DNA of 64,000 nucleotides, taken from positions 789,779 through 853,778 of the forward strand of contig NZ_JADVKT010000001.1 in NCBI RefSeq assembly GCF_016508255.1, read 5' to 3'. Made by a program: the position numbers and the translations under genes. Within the stretch, counting starts at the first letter, position 1; every line of letters begins with the position of its first letter. Below, in pieces: positions 42,187 to 52,800 of the stretch. This DNA comes from Acinetobacter calcoaceticus. GTDB lineage: Bacteria; Pseudomonadota; Gammaproteobacteria; Pseudomonadales; Moraxellaceae. Below the pieces are notes generated by a model that worked only from the letters and a program-made list of their open reading frames with translations, made no database searches and was not told the DNA's origin.

Positions 42187-42541
42187 ATGCCTAATTAAAA
42201 TGAATTTCACGATAAGACTATTAATATTTCTGTGTAACACCCCTTCTATACTAAGGTTTACACTACAGGTCTTTTTTCTGGCTCTATTTCTTTCAAAAAT
42301 GACAATTGGTACTTTTCACGTTGCTCTCAACCAAACATGATTTTTTAATTAAAGCAATCGAATAGATAAATTCAAAGCATTACAACAAAAGGAAAAACTT
42401 ATTGGATCAGTTTATTAGCAAATGCCGACTATCAAGAGATATGATGTTCTAGTTTTTAAAATTAAAGAAACAAATAAAACTCACTCAAAAGCATCTTGTC
42501 ATTTATTAGATGCATTTAAAAATATTAAGAATCGAGAGTAA
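42187..42541. other. AT-rich intergenic region downstream of tRNA-Leu copy 2
   Basis: About 350 bases with no supported gene. A 39-codon ORF (42422-42541) has no Shine-Dalgarno and is not called. Confidence 0.4.
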
Positions 42542-42856
42542 TCACCACTCTCGACTCATAACCAGCTCTTCCATCTCAAGATCTAAATATCCTGCACCTT
42601 GCGCCACCATCATCATTGCTTCAGCAATATAGTCAGCCGCACAATCATCCAGTGAAGAATCAAGATCTTCGAATTGTGGTTTCATTTCATTAATTTCTAT
42701 AACAGTTTGATGAGCATATCGATAGATATCCTGATCAACTAAAGCAGACTTTTGAACTTTTTTAGCAAATTGTTCAATTAGCTGCTTGAGTTCAGCGACT
42801 AAAATATCTGGATAATACTCATCATCAAACATTGGGAGAAGTAAGTCTTCGAACAT
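42542..42856 (-). CDS. Small acidic protein, possibly DUF5713
   Basis: The 104-residue, strongly acidic, all-helical-looking protein begins MFEDLLLPMFDDEYYPDILV. It ends in a helix with Ala/Met clusters (YIAEAMMMVAQGAGYLDLEM). It resembles the uncharacterised DUF5713 family in length and acidic pattern, but I am not certain. No signal peptide or TM is present. It is a single gene with no clear Shine-Dalgarno. Confidence 0.6.
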   Translation of the reverse strand: MFEDLLLPMFDDEYYPDILVAELKQLIEQFAKKVQKSALVDQDIYRYAHQTVIEINEMKPQFEDLDSSLDDCAADYIAEAMMMVAQGAGYLDLEMEELVMSREW

Positions 42857-42990
42857 ACAAAAGTTTACACAGCATCAGAAACCTGCCGCTTATAACATAT
42901 TTTCAAAATAATAACGACAATTTTCCCTGACTCAATTATCCAATCTATTAAATTAATTAATCATGATCTGTTTATAAAAGCCTATTTTTT

Positions 42991-43842
42991 TCAAGCTTGT
43001 TCCATCGCATTCCAAACGAGAATTGCATCATGCATCGCTTTTACGTCATGTGCACGAACAATGGATGCACCTTGCTGAATACTCAGCAAATGCCCCGTAA
43101 CACTTCCTACCGCACGCTGATCTGCAGCTACCCCCTGTAAAGCCTCGCCAATGAAACGTTTACGAGAAAGACCCGATAAAATTGGATACCCCATTTCACT
43201 TAGCTTCCAGAATTCATTTAAAAGCTTCAAATTTTGCTGCGCATTTTTTGCAAAACCAAACCCAGGATCAATAATAATATTCTGTTTTTTTACACCTGCA
43301 GTTAAAGCCTCTTCCACGCGCTGCTGAAGCTCTTGTATTACATCTAACGTTACATCCTTATATTGATCTAGCTGATTCATTGTGGTGGGCTCACCACGCA
43401 TATGCATGATCACCACAGGTATATCCAACTCTACTGCAGTTTTTAAAGCATTTGGACGAGTAAGGGCACGTACATCATTCCAAATATGTGCACCCACTTC
43501 TTTCGCTGCCCGGATAACTTCTGGCTGACTTGTATCAATCGATAAAACCACATCATATTTAGCCAAAGCTTCAACCACAGGCACAACTCTGCGAATTTCC
43601 TCTTTTACACTCACCTCAGATGCACCTGGCCGAGTAGATTCACCACCAATATCTATAATTGTGGCGCCTTGTTCAATCATATTTAATGCATACGCCACAG
43701 CTTGGTCTAACTGATTATGTTTTCCACCATCACTAAAAGAGTCTGGTGTGACATTTAAAATACCCATAACGTGTGGCTGTGATAAATCCAACTGAAGCTG
43801 TCCACACTGTAAAATTTGCTGGGGTAAAGGCATTAACTGCAT
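42991..43842 (-). CDS. folP: Dihydropteroate synthase
   Basis: The protein has about 283 residues. The TIM-barrel DHPS motifs are VMGILNVTPDSFSDGGK (pterin/pyrophosphate loop), IIDIGGESTRPGA and VIMHMRGEPTTMNQL, and IIDPGFGFAKN and GLSRKRFIGE follow. It condenses 7,8-dihydropterin pyrophosphate with p-aminobenzoate and is the sulfonamide target. The frame opens at 43881, but CCGGAG is spaced 7-8 nt before ATG 43842, which also gives the usual length. It lies downstream of ftsH but behind a terminator. Confidence 0.95.
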   Translation of the reverse strand: MQLMPLPQQILQCGQLQLDLSQPHVMGILNVTPDSFSDGGKHNQLDQAVAYALNMIEQGATIIDIGGESTRPGASEVSVKEEIRRVVPVVEALAKYDVVLSIDTSQPEVIRAAKEVGAHIWNDVRALTRPNALKTAVELDIPVVIMHMRGEPTTMNQLDQYKDVTLDVIQELQQRVEEALTAGVKKQNIIIDPGFGFAKNAQQNLKLLNEFWKLSEMGYPILSGLSRKRFIGEALQGVAADQRAVGSVTGHLLSIQQGASIVRAHDVKAMHDAILVWNAMEQA

Positions 43843-43936
43843 AAAAAGCTCCGGTTTAAAATGAGGCGGGTATTTTAGCAATTATCCCCCTTATATGCTG
43901 TTGATTTGTTTTCAGCTTGACAGAAATAACTCCCAT

Positions 43937-43965
43937 AAAAAAAGCCACATGACTGTGGCTTTTTT
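43937..43965 (-). terminator. ftsH terminator
   Basis: AGCCACA and TGTGGCT around a 4-nt loop, with A- and T-runs on both sides, 10 nt past the ftsH stop. Confidence 0.92.
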
Positions 43966-43975
43966 CTATAGTTTT

Positions 43976-45871
43976 TTAATTCATCGCTGGTAATGGCGGT
44001 GGTGTAGATGGACCATCTTTTGGTGGTTCAAATGCAGCTACTGGGTTTTCAGCAATATATACCTTAGGCGGTTGTGGTTCACGACCTTCCATAATGTCAC
44101 GAATTTGATCACGATCAACGGTTTCCCATTCCATCAAAGCTTTTACCATTGCATGTGCAATATCTTTATTACCTTCCAAGATATTACGCGCAACTTTATA
44201 TTGCTCATCAAGAATACGGCGTACTTCTTCGTCAACCATTTGTTGAGTTGCTTCAGAAATCGTACGACTACCTACATTTCCAAAGAAACCATTTTGGTTT
44301 TCGTCTTCGTAAACCATTACACCCATTTTGTCAGACATACCGTACTTAGTAACCATTGCACGCGCCATTTTAGTAGCTCGCTCAAAGTCATTTGAAGCAC
44401 CAGTAGATTGCTGTTGAATAAATACTTCCTCAGCAATACGGCCACCAAACAAAATCGCAATTTCGTTTAGCATCTTGTCTTTATAATGGCTAATCTGGTC
44501 TTGCTCAGGTAACTGCCAAGTTACACCCAAAGCCCAACCACGTGGCATGATCGTTACTTTATGAACAGGATCTGTACCCGGCAAAATCTCTGCAACAATT
44601 GCATGACCCGCTTCATGATAAGCAGTTGCGCGACGCTCTTCTTCACGTAGAACCATCGACTTACGTTCTGGACCCATGTAGATTTTGTCTTTTGCATCTT
44701 CAAAGTCATGCATATCGACAGTATTCTTATTACGACGTGCGGCAAATAATGCAGCTTCGTTAACAAGGTTTGCCAACTGCGCACCAGAGAAACCCGGTGT
44801 ACCACGTGCTAACACTTTCATGTCCACACCTGTAACTGAAGGTAATTTTTTCAAATGTACATTCAGAATTTGTTCACGACCACGAATATCCGGTAAACCA
44901 ACCATTACTTGACGGTCAAAACGACCTGGACGCAATAATGCTTTATCAAGCACATCAGAACGGTTAGTTGCAGCAATAACGATTACGCCTTCATTGCCTT
45001 CAAAACCATCCATTTCCACAAGCATCTGGTTTAAGGTTTGTTCACGCTCATCATGACCACCACCTGTACCTGAACCACGGTGACGACCAACTGCATCAAT
45101 CTCATCAATAAAGATGATACATGGCGCATGACGTTTCGCTTGCTCAAACATATCACGGACACGGGACGCACCCACACCCACAAACATTTCTACAAAGTCA
45201 GAACCTGAAATGCTGAAGAAAGGAACCTTCGCTTCACCAGCAATTGCTTTAGCTAATAACGTTTTACCAGTACCCGGAGGACCAACCATAAGTACGCCAC
45301 GAGGAATCGTCGCGCCCAAACGTTTGAATTTTGCAGGGTCTTTTAAGAAATCTACAATTTCAACAACTTCTTGTTTTGCCTCATCACAGCCGGCGACGTC
45401 AGAAAAATTGACTTTGATCTGGTCTTCAGAAAGCATTTTTGCCTTCGATTTACCAAAGCTCATCGGTCCATTCTTTCCGCCTGCACCACCACCCATGTTA
45501 CGCATAAAGAACATGAATAACAAAATGATTAACAGTACAGGGAAACTAGCAATGAGAAGTTGCATCAAAATGCCTTGACGTTGTGGAGCAGTTCCCTCAA
45601 CAACAACATTTTGCTTATTTAAGCTTGGCATAAGCTCAGTGTCTTCAACTTGCGGACGAACAGTTTCAAACTGTGATCCGTTAGTTTTTTCACCATTAAT
45701 ATTTAAACCGTCAATTGTGACTTGCTTAATTTGGCCACTATTCACCGCTGCAACGAAATCTGAATATTTCATCGCAGTAGGCTTGTTGCGGTCACTGATA
45801 TTACTGAAAATTAAAATCAGAACACCAAGTATTATTAGCCACAATACGGCATTCTTGAAGTAATCGCTCAA
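43976..45871 (-). CDS. ftsH: ATP-dependent zinc metalloprotease FtsH
   Basis: The protein has about 631 residues. Two N-terminal TM helices flank a small periplasmic domain ([34 protein letters not shown]). The AAA+ module has Walker A GPPGTGKT and Walker [12 protein letters not shown]. The second region of homology is present, and the zinc site HEAGH lies in the C-terminal half. It is hexameric and degrades membrane proteins and regulators. The longest frame starts at TTG 45910 (ATG 45904), but GGGA is spaced for the TTG at 45871, where the protein begins [10 protein letters not shown] as in relatives. That start is preferred with moderate certainty. It follows rlmE as in most proteobacteria. 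Confidence 0.95.
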   Translation of the reverse strand: MSDYFKNAVLWLIILGVLILIFSNISDRNKPTAMKYSDFVAAVNSGQIKQVTIDGLNINGEKTNGSQFETVRPQVEDTELMPSLNKQNVVVEGTAPQRQGILMQLLIASFPVLLIILLFMFFMRNMGGGAGGKNGPMSFGKSKAKMLSEDQIKVNFSDVAGCDEAKQEVVEIVDFLKDPAKFKRLGATIPRGVLMVGPPGTGKTLLAKAIAGEAKVPFFSISGSDFVEMFVGVGASRVRDMFEQAKRHAPCIIFIDEIDAVGRHRGSGTGGGHDEREQTLNQMLVEMDGFEGNEGVIVIAATNRSDVLDKALLRPGRFDRQVMVGLPDIRGREQILNVHLKKLPSVTGVDMKVLARGTPGFSGAQLANLVNEAALFAARRNKNTVDMHDFEDAKDKIYMGPERKSMVLREEERRATAYHEAGHAIVAEILPGTDPVHKVTIMPRGWALGVTWQLPEQDQISHYKDKMLNEIAILFGGRIAEEVFIQQQSTGASNDFERATKMARAMVTKYGMSDKMGVMVYEDENQNGFFGNVGSRTISEATQQMVDEEVRRILDEQYKVARNILEGNKDIAHAMVKALMEWETVDRDQIRDIMEGREPQPPKVYIAENPVAAFEPPKDGPSTPPPLPAMN

Positions 45872-46004
45872 AGCTTTATTCCCATATCGATCTAATTTGA
45901 TCATGCCCAAACTTGGCCGATCGTCATAAAAGCAGCAACTGTATTGCTTGCGGATAACCTAAAAGTACAAAATGCACAATTTTTAGGAGCTTGGCAAGTA
46001 AACT

Positions 46005-46655
46005 TTATCGCAATGCTTTCTTACGCCCTTGTCCAACCAAAAAAACTTCTTTAGATCGTGCCCGAGAAGCTGCTGGTTTTACTGTTTTTAACACATCAAA
46101 ACTATCAACTACTTGTTTACGAAACTCATCGAATCCTGTGCCTTGGAACACTTTAACCACAAGCTGTCCATTCGGACCAAGAACCTTTTGAGCAAAATCT
46201 AAAGCCAGTTCACATAAGTAAATCTGTCTAGGTTGATCAACAGCCCTATTACCAGATGTATTGGGGGCCATATCAGAAATTACAATGTCTACTTGTCGCC
46301 CATTTAAAATATTTAACAAATTTTCAAATACATCTTCTTCTCTAAAGTCTCCTTGTAAGAAAGTGACATCAGGCAAAGCATCCATAGGTAAAATATCGGA
46401 AGCAATGACTAAACCTTTGCTACCAACAAGTTTCCCAGCGATTTGAGACCAACTACCAGGAGCCGCGCCTAAATCTACTACAGTCATGCCTGGCTTAATC
46501 AACTTATATTTTTCTTGAATTTCAAGAAGTTTATAGGCTGCTCGAGCGCGATATCCTTCCTTTTGTGCTTTTTTTACAAAAGGATCGTCCAGATGTTCCC
46601 TCATCCATACACGACTACTTTTCGACAATTTCTGGTTTGTAATGCGTGTTGCCAT
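46005..46655 (-). CDS. rlmE: 23S rRNA (uridine-2'-O)-methyltransferase RlmE
   Basis: The 216-residue FtsJ/RrmJ-family protein has the SAM motif [15 protein letters not shown]. The catalytic K-D-K-E tetrad segments are [20 protein letters not shown] and [14 protein letters not shown]. It methylates U2552 of 23S rRNA in the 50S subunit. It is upstream of ftsH on the same strand (about 130 nt gap), the classical rlmE-ftsH heat-shock pair, though no sigma32 promoter was found here. It is divergent from yhbY. Confidence 0.97.
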   Translation of the reverse strand: MATRITNQKLSKSSRVWMREHLDDPFVKKAQKEGYRARAAYKLLEIQEKYKLIKPGMTVVDLGAAPGSWSQIAGKLVGSKGLVIASDILPMDALPDVTFLQGDFREEDVFENLLNILNGRQVDIVISDMAPNTSGNRAVDQPRQIYLCELALDFAQKVLGPNGQLVVKVFQGTGFDEFRKQVVDSFDVLKTVKPAASRARSKEVFLVGQGRKKALR

Positions 46656-46854
46656 AACTCACTAAATATCAAAAAAACTTCTGATCGCTCATTGTACGTG
46701 AAAATTACTCTCATTACAGTACGGATGTAGCGTAATCTCACTAAGTTTTACAGTTTTTTTCCAATAATGTTGATCGATTATTTATACAGTTTTTCGTACA
46801 TCTGGATTTAAGTTTTTTGCTATACTAAGCCGTTTTTAAAATCAGGTATTTTTA

Positions 46855-47178
46855 ATGGCCGCTTTATCTATCCATGAACGTAAACGTTTACGTCAAATTG
46901 GTCATGTGCTTAATCCGGTTGTCATGATTGGTGGACAAGGCTTAACAGACGCGGTAATCGAAGAAACGCTTCGTGCTTTAAATGATCATGAACTTATTAA
47001 AGTTAAGATTGCTGGTGAAGACCGTGAAGCACGTACTGCAACAATTGACGCAATTGTAGAAGCGACAGGTGCAGAAGCTGTGCAAAAAATTGGTAAAATT
47101 GTTTTGCTTTACAAAAAAGCAGCTAAGCAAAACCAACATTTGTCTAATCTTGTTCGTCACGCTCATCTAGCAAACTAA
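46855..47178 (+). CDS. yhbY: YhbY-family CRM-domain RNA-binding protein
   Basis: The 107-residue CRM-domain protein begins LSIHERKRLRQIGHVLNPVV and contains the GGQGLTDAVIEETLRAL loop (GxxG element), ending IGKIVLLYKKA. E. coli YhbY associates with pre-50S particles. Its divergent placement from rlmE matches the conserved order in gammaproteobacteria. It is followed after 16 nt by the DOMON-like gene, probably an operon. Confidence 0.93.
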   Translation: MAALSIHERKRLRQIGHVLNPVVMIGGQGLTDAVIEETLRALNDHELIKVKIAGEDREARTATIDAIVEATGAEAVQKIGKIVLLYKKAAKQNQHLSNLVRHAHLAN

Positions 47179-47194
47179 TTTGATTTGACAAACT

Positions 47195-47731
47195 ATGGCA
47201 AGTTACGAACTATCAGCTTTTGATCGTTTTCATGCTGTTTCCGTTGTTGGCGCAATTGAACAGCAAGCACCCTATACCTTAAATATCGGTTTTTGGATTC
47301 GTGATCCAAATCAACTTATTCTTTGGCCCCAAGAAGTCGCGGCTCATCCTCGTCAAGATTTTTTGTGGGAAGAAACTTGTTTCGAAATTTTTGTTGGCGT
47401 GCATGACGAAGATTATTACCGGGAAATTAATCTCTCCCCTTCTCAAGCATGGCAGTTATATCAGTTTGAAGAATATCGCTATCCGGAAAGTATACCTCCC
47501 CTTGCTGCTTACGATATTGAACTGAATCATCTCAAGCGCACTCACTATGGCTTAAATGTTAGTCTCGATTTCGGGCAATTTATGCAACAGCACCGCTTGA
47601 AATGGTCAAACCTTTATTTAGGTTTAACTACAGTTTTAAAGACTAAAGATGGTATGCAGTACTATGCAATGCAGCATAGTGGAAAAAGTGCAGATTTCCA
47701 CAATAAACGTGACTGGTTACATCAGTTCTAA
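47195..47731 (+). CDS. DOMON-like beta-sandwich protein
   Basis: The 178-residue protein consists of a single beta-sandwich resembling DOMON/CBM9 domains. It contains GFWIRDPNQLILWP, LWEETCFEIFVG, YYREINLSPSQAWQLYQFEEYR and a C-terminal YYAMQHSGKSADFHNKRDW with a conserved His/Asp pattern. No signal peptide is present, so it is probably cytoplasmic. Function is unknown. It is second in an apparent operon with yhbY and ends at a strong terminator. Confidence 0.75.
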   Translation: MASYELSAFDRFHAVSVVGAIEQQAPYTLNIGFWIRDPNQLILWPQEVAAHPRQDFLWEETCFEIFVGVHDEDYYREINLSPSQAWQLYQFEEYRYPESIPPLAAYDIELNHLKRTHYGLNVSLDFGQFMQQHRLKWSNLYLGLTTVLKTKDGMQYYAMQHSGKSADFHNKRDWLHQF

Positions 47732-47736
47732 AAAAT

Positions 47737-47766
47737 AAAAAAGCGAGAAATTAATTCTCGCTTTTT
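47737..47766. terminator. Bidirectional intrinsic terminator
   Basis: AAGCGAGAA and TTCTCGCTT around a 5-nt loop, flanked by A- and T-runs, between the DOMON-like gene and the convergent coiled-coil gene. Confidence 0.92.
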
Positions 47767-47791
47767 TATAGCTGGGCCGAGCCAGAGATCA

Positions 47792-48379
47792 TTAATTGTC
47801 TCTTGCTTTATTCCAAGCTTCGACTGCATTATTTTTTGTACGCTTAATACTTTCACTTAAAGAATCTTTGTGTTTCAAAGAAATCTGGCTAATATCACCC
47901 TTAAGCTCTTTGCTCACTTTCGTTAAATCTTCAATGAGTGCATTGATTTCAGCTTTCAAAGCATTTTTAAGATCAGATAACCCATCTTGGGAAGTGCTAA
48001 ACTGAGCTTTAATCACATCAAGGCGTTGTAAAATATCTTGTTTAATTTGAACAAATTGATTTTGAATATTCTTATTTAATTCGTGAGTTTCAGCTTCAAT
48101 TTTCTCTTGAGTTTCGCTTAAAACTTCTTTGACTTGTTCTTGAGTTTCAGTAATTGCCTCTTTTACCTGAGATTTTGCTTCTGTAGCAACTACTTTAACT
48201 TGCTCAGTTTTTTCAGCAACAGTTTCTTTTACCTGTGCAGTTTTAGCAGTTACTGTTTTTTTCGCCTTAGTTGTAGTCGCAGCTATGGCTTCTTTCACTT
48301 CAGTCACCTCCGCTTTTACCGACTCAACTACTGCTTGAGTTTTTTCACTCACATCTTTTGAAACTTCATTATTGCTCAT
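47792..48379 (-). CDS. Ala/Lys/Glu-rich coiled-coil protein (phasin- or LEA-like)
   Basis: The 195-residue, highly charged protein has no signal peptide or TM. Residues about 15-95 are built from short repeats around the patterns V-K-E-A and T-A-Q-V-K-E-T-V-A-E-K-T-E-Q-V-K, typical of amphipathic coiled coils or LEA/apolipoprotein-like helices. Residues about 95-195 form a second long helix region resembling phasins (FVQIKQDILQRLDVIKAQF, ALKAEINALIEDLTKV). It could bind a polymer or lipid surface, or DNA. It is a single gene divergent from carA. Confidence 0.7.
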   Translation of the reverse strand: MSNNEVSKDVSEKTQAVVESVKAEVTEVKEAIAATTTKAKKTVTAKTAQVKETVAEKTEQVKVVATEAKSQVKEAITETQEQVKEVLSETQEKIEAETHELNKNIQNQFVQIKQDILQRLDVIKAQFSTSQDGLSDLKNALKAEINALIEDLTKVSKELKGDISQISLKHKDSLSESIKRTKNNAVEAWNKARDN

Positions 48380-48546
48380 ACTATTTCCTCGTATTGTTTA
48401 TTTTTTAACTAGCAATACAATAAATCCAGTTCCAAGAATTCCCCATACAAATTGTTAGACAATTTATCAAAAGTATCTAATTCAGATAAGCGGATATTTT
48501 TTTGTAAAAAGCAAGCAATGAATTATATTTTTTAGCAGAAAAGAAA

Positions 48547-48575
48547 TAGACTTTGGAGGGTTCCATGCGTATAAT
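48547..48575 (+). promoter_or_regulatory. carAB sigma70 promoter
   Basis: TAGACT (48547-48552), 17 nt, TATAAT (48570-48575). The perfect -10 and correct spacer put the start near 48582, about 34 nt before the leader ORF and 108 nt before carA. Confidence 0.75.
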
Positions 48576-48590
48576 GCGCTGTTAAGTTAC

Positions 48591-48664
48591 AAGCGGGCAG
48601 ACCGATAGGGAGGGCATGTTTTATTCAAACATCGCCGATCTTTTTTGGGTCTACTCGCTTTTTT
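48591..48664 (+). promoter_or_regulatory. carAB attenuator (leader terminator)
   Basis: AAGCGGGCAGACC (48591-48603) pairs with GGTCTACTCGCTT (48648-48660): 11 Watson-Crick pairs, one G-U and one mismatch, followed by a U6 run (48659-48664). The 44-nt loop contains a second hairpin, GGC-ATGTTT/AAACAT-C-GCC (48613-48636), followed by a U6 tract (48641-48646) that could act as a pause site. The arrangement of pause hairpin, U-tract, terminator and translated leader matches the pyrBI attenuation logic. Confidence 0.7.
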
Positions 48665-48693
48665 ACAGCCGAAATTCAGGAGCTTTGGTTTGA
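48616..48693 (+). CDS. carAB leader peptide (25 aa)
   Basis: ATG at 48616 follows a strong GGGAGGG Shine-Dalgarno. The peptide begins [13 protein letters not shown] and is rich in Phe, Tyr and Leu with U-rich codons. Codons 11-15 form the 3' arm of the terminator hairpin, so a ribosome close behind RNA polymerase would block its folding. The stop TGA (48691-48693) overlaps the TTG start of carA (TTGA), suggesting translational coupling. It is too short for ordinary gene callers; translation is a prediction. Confidence 0.65.
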   Translation: MFYSNIADLFWVYSLFYSRNSGALV

Positions 48694-49829
48694 GCATCCC
48701 CGCCATTTTAGCCCTCGCAGATGGAACGATCTTTAAAGGAACGTCAATCGGCGCAACGGGAAGTACGACTGGAGAAGTCGTTTTTAACACAGCCATGACA
48801 GGCTATCAAGAAATTTTGACTGACCCAAGTTATGCACAACAAATTGTGACATTAACTTACCCACATATTGGTAACACTGGTTGCAACGCGGAAGACGTTG
48901 AATCTGGTCGTATCCATAAAGTATGGGCGAATGGTTTAATTATTCGTGACCTTCCTCTACTACACAGTAACTTCCGTGCTGAGCAGTCATTGAGTGAATA
49001 TCTGCAAGAACACAATGTTGTTGCAATCGCAGATATCGATACGCGTAAATTAACACGTATTTTACGTCAGACAGGTGCACAAAACGGATGCATCCTTGCC
49101 GGTGAAAATATTACTGAAGAAGAAGCAATTGCAAAAGCTCGTGCTTTTGGTGGCTTAAACGGCTTAGACCTTGCAAAAGAATGTTGTGATCCAACTGGTT
49201 TTGAATGGTCTGAAGGTTCATGGACTTTAGGCCAAGGCTTCTCTCAACCTGAATTAAAATATCATGTAGTTGCATACGATTACGGTGTCAAAACCAACAT
49301 CTTGCGTATGCTTGCAGACCGCGGTTGCAAACTAACCGTTGTTCCTGCAGAAACTCCGGCTGAAAAAGTATTGGCACTTAATCCGGATGGCGTATTCCTC
49401 TCAAATGGTCCTGGCGATCCAGCTGCTTGTGATTACGCGATCGAAGCTGTAAAAACTATTGTTGAAACCACAACATTACCTGTATTTGGTATCTGCTTAG
49501 GTCACCAAATCTTGGCTCTCGCTTCTGGTGCAAAAACTGTAAAAATGAATCATGGTCACCACGGCGCGAATCATCCTGTACAAGATCTTGAAGATGGTAC
49601 AGTGATGATTACTTCACAAAACCATGGTTTTGCTGTAGATGCAGAAACATTACCGGCTAACTTAAAAGCAACGCATAAATCATTGTTCGACGGCACCTTA
49701 CAAGGTATCCGCCGTACAGACAAACCGGCTTTCAGCTTCCAAGGTCACCCTGAAGCAAGCCCTGGTCCACATGATTGTGCACCTTTATTCGATTATTTCA
49801 TCGAACTTATCGAAGCATCTAAACAGTAA
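48690..49829 (+). CDS. carA: Carbamoyl-phosphate synthase small subunit
   Basis: The protein has about 379 residues. The N-terminal CPSase domain ([32 protein letters not shown]) is followed by a class I glutamine amidotransferase domain with the nucleophile Cys in [13 protein letters not shown] and the His/Glu pair in [12 protein letters not shown]. It hydrolyses glutamine and channels ammonia to CarB. The frame is open to TTG 48645, but AGGAG (48678-48682) is spaced 7 nt from TTG 48690, giving the E. coli length. Pyrimidine control through the leader is likely. Confidence 0.97.
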   Translation: MSIPAILALADGTIFKGTSIGATGSTTGEVVFNTAMTGYQEILTDPSYAQQIVTLTYPHIGNTGCNAEDVESGRIHKVWANGLIIRDLPLLHSNFRAEQSLSEYLQEHNVVAIADIDTRKLTRILRQTGAQNGCILAGENITEEEAIAKARAFGGLNGLDLAKECCDPTGFEWSEGSWTLGQGFSQPELKYHVVAYDYGVKTNILRMLADRGCKLTVVPAETPAEKVLALNPDGVFLSNGPGDPAACDYAIEAVKTIVETTTLPVFGICLGHQILALASGAKTVKMNHGHHGANHPVQDLEDGTVMITSQNHGFAVDAETLPANLKATHKSLFDGTLQGIRRTDKPAFSFQGHPEASPGPHDCAPLFDYFIELIEASKQ

Positions 49830-49843
49830 TTACGGAGCGAATA

Positions 49844-52800
49844 ATGCCTAAACGTACGGATATTAAAAGCATCTTAATTATTGGTGCTGGCCCGATTGTG
49901 ATTGGACAGGCATGTGAGTTTGACTACTCAGGTGCTCAAGCGTGTAAAGCACTTCGTGAAGAAGGCTATCGTGTTATTTTGGTTAACTCTAATCCAGCAA
50001 CCATCATGACAGATCCTTCAATGGCTGATGCAACTTATATTGAGCCGATTACTTGGCAAACAGTTGCTCAGATTATTGAAAAAGAGCGTCCAGATGCAGT
50101 ATTGCCAACCATGGGTGGACAAACAGCATTGAACTGTGCGCTCGCACTTGATGAAAATGGCGTATTAGCAAAATACGGCGTAGAACTTATTGGTGCATCT
50201 AAAGAAGCGATTGAGAAAGCCGAAGACCGTAAACTCTTCGATATCGCTATGCGTAAAATTGGCTTGGAATGTCCAAAAGCTGCCATTGCTGAAACAATGG
50301 AAGAAGCTTTAACAATCCAGTCACGCTTTGGTTTTCCGGTAATTATCCGTCCATCATTTACAATGGGTGGTTCGGGCGGTGGTATTGCATATAACCGCGA
50401 AGAATTTCTAGAAATTTGTGAACGTGGTTTTGACCTCTCTCCTACTCACCAGTTATTGATTGATGAATCTTTAATTGGCTGGAAAGAATACGAAATGGAA
50501 GTTGTTCGTGACAAAAACGACAACTGTATTATCGTATGTGCTATCGAAAACTTCGATCCAATGGGCGTTCATACTGGTGACTCAATTACCGTTGCTCCCG
50601 CTCAGACATTAACAGACAAAGAATATCAATTGATGCGTAATGCTTCAGTTGCAGTTCTTCGTGAAATTGGTGTTGAAACAGGTGGTTCTAACGTTCAGTT
50701 CGGTATTAATCCGAAAGATGGACGTATGGTTGTTATTGAGATGAACCCTCGTGTATCTCGTTCATCTGCTCTTGCATCTAAAGCAACAGGTTTCCCAATC
50801 GCAAAAATCGCAGCAAAACTTGCTGTTGGTTATACTCTTGATGAACTGAAAAATGACATCACTGGTGGAGTAACTCCTGCAAGCTTCGAACCATCGATTG
50901 ACTATGTGGTAACAAAGATTCCTCGTTTTAACTTCGAGAAATTCCCACAAGCAGAACCTGTATTAACCACTCAAATGAAATCTGTGGGTGAAGTAATGGC
51001 AATTGGCCGTAACTTCCAGGAATCTGTACAAAAAGCATTACGTGGTCTTGAAGTTGGTGTAAGCGGTTTTGATGAAAAGATCGAAGCTGGTGCAACAAAT
51101 GCAAAAGAAACCATTTTAAAAGAGCTTAAAGTTCCAGGCCCTGAGCGTATCTGGTATGTAGCAGATGCTTTCCGTCATGGTTTCTCTTTAGATGACGTTT
51201 TTGAAGCAACTAAAATTGACCGTTGGTTCCTCATTCAAATTCAAGACATCGTTAAAACTGAAGCTGAAGTAAAAGCTTTAGGTTTTGGTGACTTAAACGC
51301 TGACAATATCCGTGCTTTCAAACGCAAAGGTTTATCTGACCTGCGTATTGCTGATCTTATGGGTATTTCACAAAAGCAATTCCGTAAGCAACGTTGGAAT
51401 TTGGGTGTTTACCCAGTTTACAAACGTGTAGATACATGTGCTGCCGAGTTTGAATCTGGTACTGCATACATGTATTCGACTTACGATGAAGAGTGTGAAG
51501 CAAATCCATCAAATCGTGACAAGATCATGGTGATTGGTGGTGGTCCAAACCGTATTGGTCAAGGTATTGAATTTGACTATTGCTGTGTACACGCTGCATT
51601 AGCTATGCGTGAAGACGGTTATGAAACAATCATGGTTAACTGTAACCCTGAAACTGTTTCTACCGACTATGACACATCTGACCGTCTATACTTCGAACCT
51701 GTAACACTTGAAGATGTGCTTGAAATTGTACGTACAGAGAAACCTAAAGGTGTAATCGTACAGTACGGTGGTCAAACTCCTCTTAAATTGGCACGTGCTT
51801 TAGAAGAAGCTGGGACACCAATCATTGGTACATCACCAGATGCAATTGACCGTGCAGAAGACCGTGAACGTTTCCAGCAAATGATTCAACGTTTACAGCT
51901 TCGTCAACCAAACAACAGCATTGTAAAATCTGCTGAAGAAGGTATCTCTGAAGCTGCAAAAGTAGGTTATCCGTTAGTTGTTCGCCCATCTTATGTACTT
52001 GGTGGTCGTGCAATGGAAATCGTATATAACGAAGAAGAACTTAAACGTTACCTTCGTGAAGCGGTTCAAGCATCTAACGAAGCTCCTGTCCTTCTTGACC
52101 GTTTCCTAGATGATGCAACCGAAGTTGATGTTGACTGTGTATCTGACGGTAAAGACGTTGTGATCGGCGGTATCATGCAGCATATTGAACAAGCTGGTAT
52201 TCACTCAGGTGACTCTGCATGTTCAATTCCTCCTTATTCTTTATCAAAAGAAATTCAGGATGAAATGCGTCGTCAAACTGTTGCGATGGCAAAAGAACTT
52301 GGTGTGGTTGGTTTGATGAACGTTCAATTCGCAGTTAAAGGCGATGATGTTTACGTTCTTGAGGTTAACCCACGTGCTTCACGTACAGTTCCATTCGTAT
52401 CGAAATGTATTGGTGATTCTTTAGCAAAAGTAGCTGCACGTTGTATGGCTGGTCAATCGCTTGAATCTCAAGGATTTACTAAAGAAATCATTCCAACACA
52501 CTTTGCTGTGAAAGAAGCTGTTTTCCCATTCGCTAAATTCCAAGGTGTAGACCCAATGCTTGGACCTGAGATGAAATCTACAGGTGAAGTAATGGGTGTA
52601 GGTAAAACATTTGGTGAAGCATTCTATAAAGCTGTCTTAGGCTCAAATGACCGCTTACCAGGTTTACCAACCGAAGGCGAAGAAAAAATTGCTTTCTTAT
52701 CTGTTCGTGAATCTGATAAGAAATATATAGCTGATATCGCTAAAAAGTTTGTGGCATATGGCTTCAAACTAGTGGCAACAGGTGGAACGTATAAAGTACT

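Noticed and set aside
42143..42340. ORF starting inside the tRNA-Leu copy 2 trailer
   Set aside because: It runs through the terminator hairpin and has no ribosome-binding site.
42422..42541. 39-codon ORF downstream of tRNA-Leu copy 2
   Set aside because: No Shine-Dalgarno, no recognisable sequence, AT-rich context and overlap with the 3' region of the opposite gene; more likely chance.
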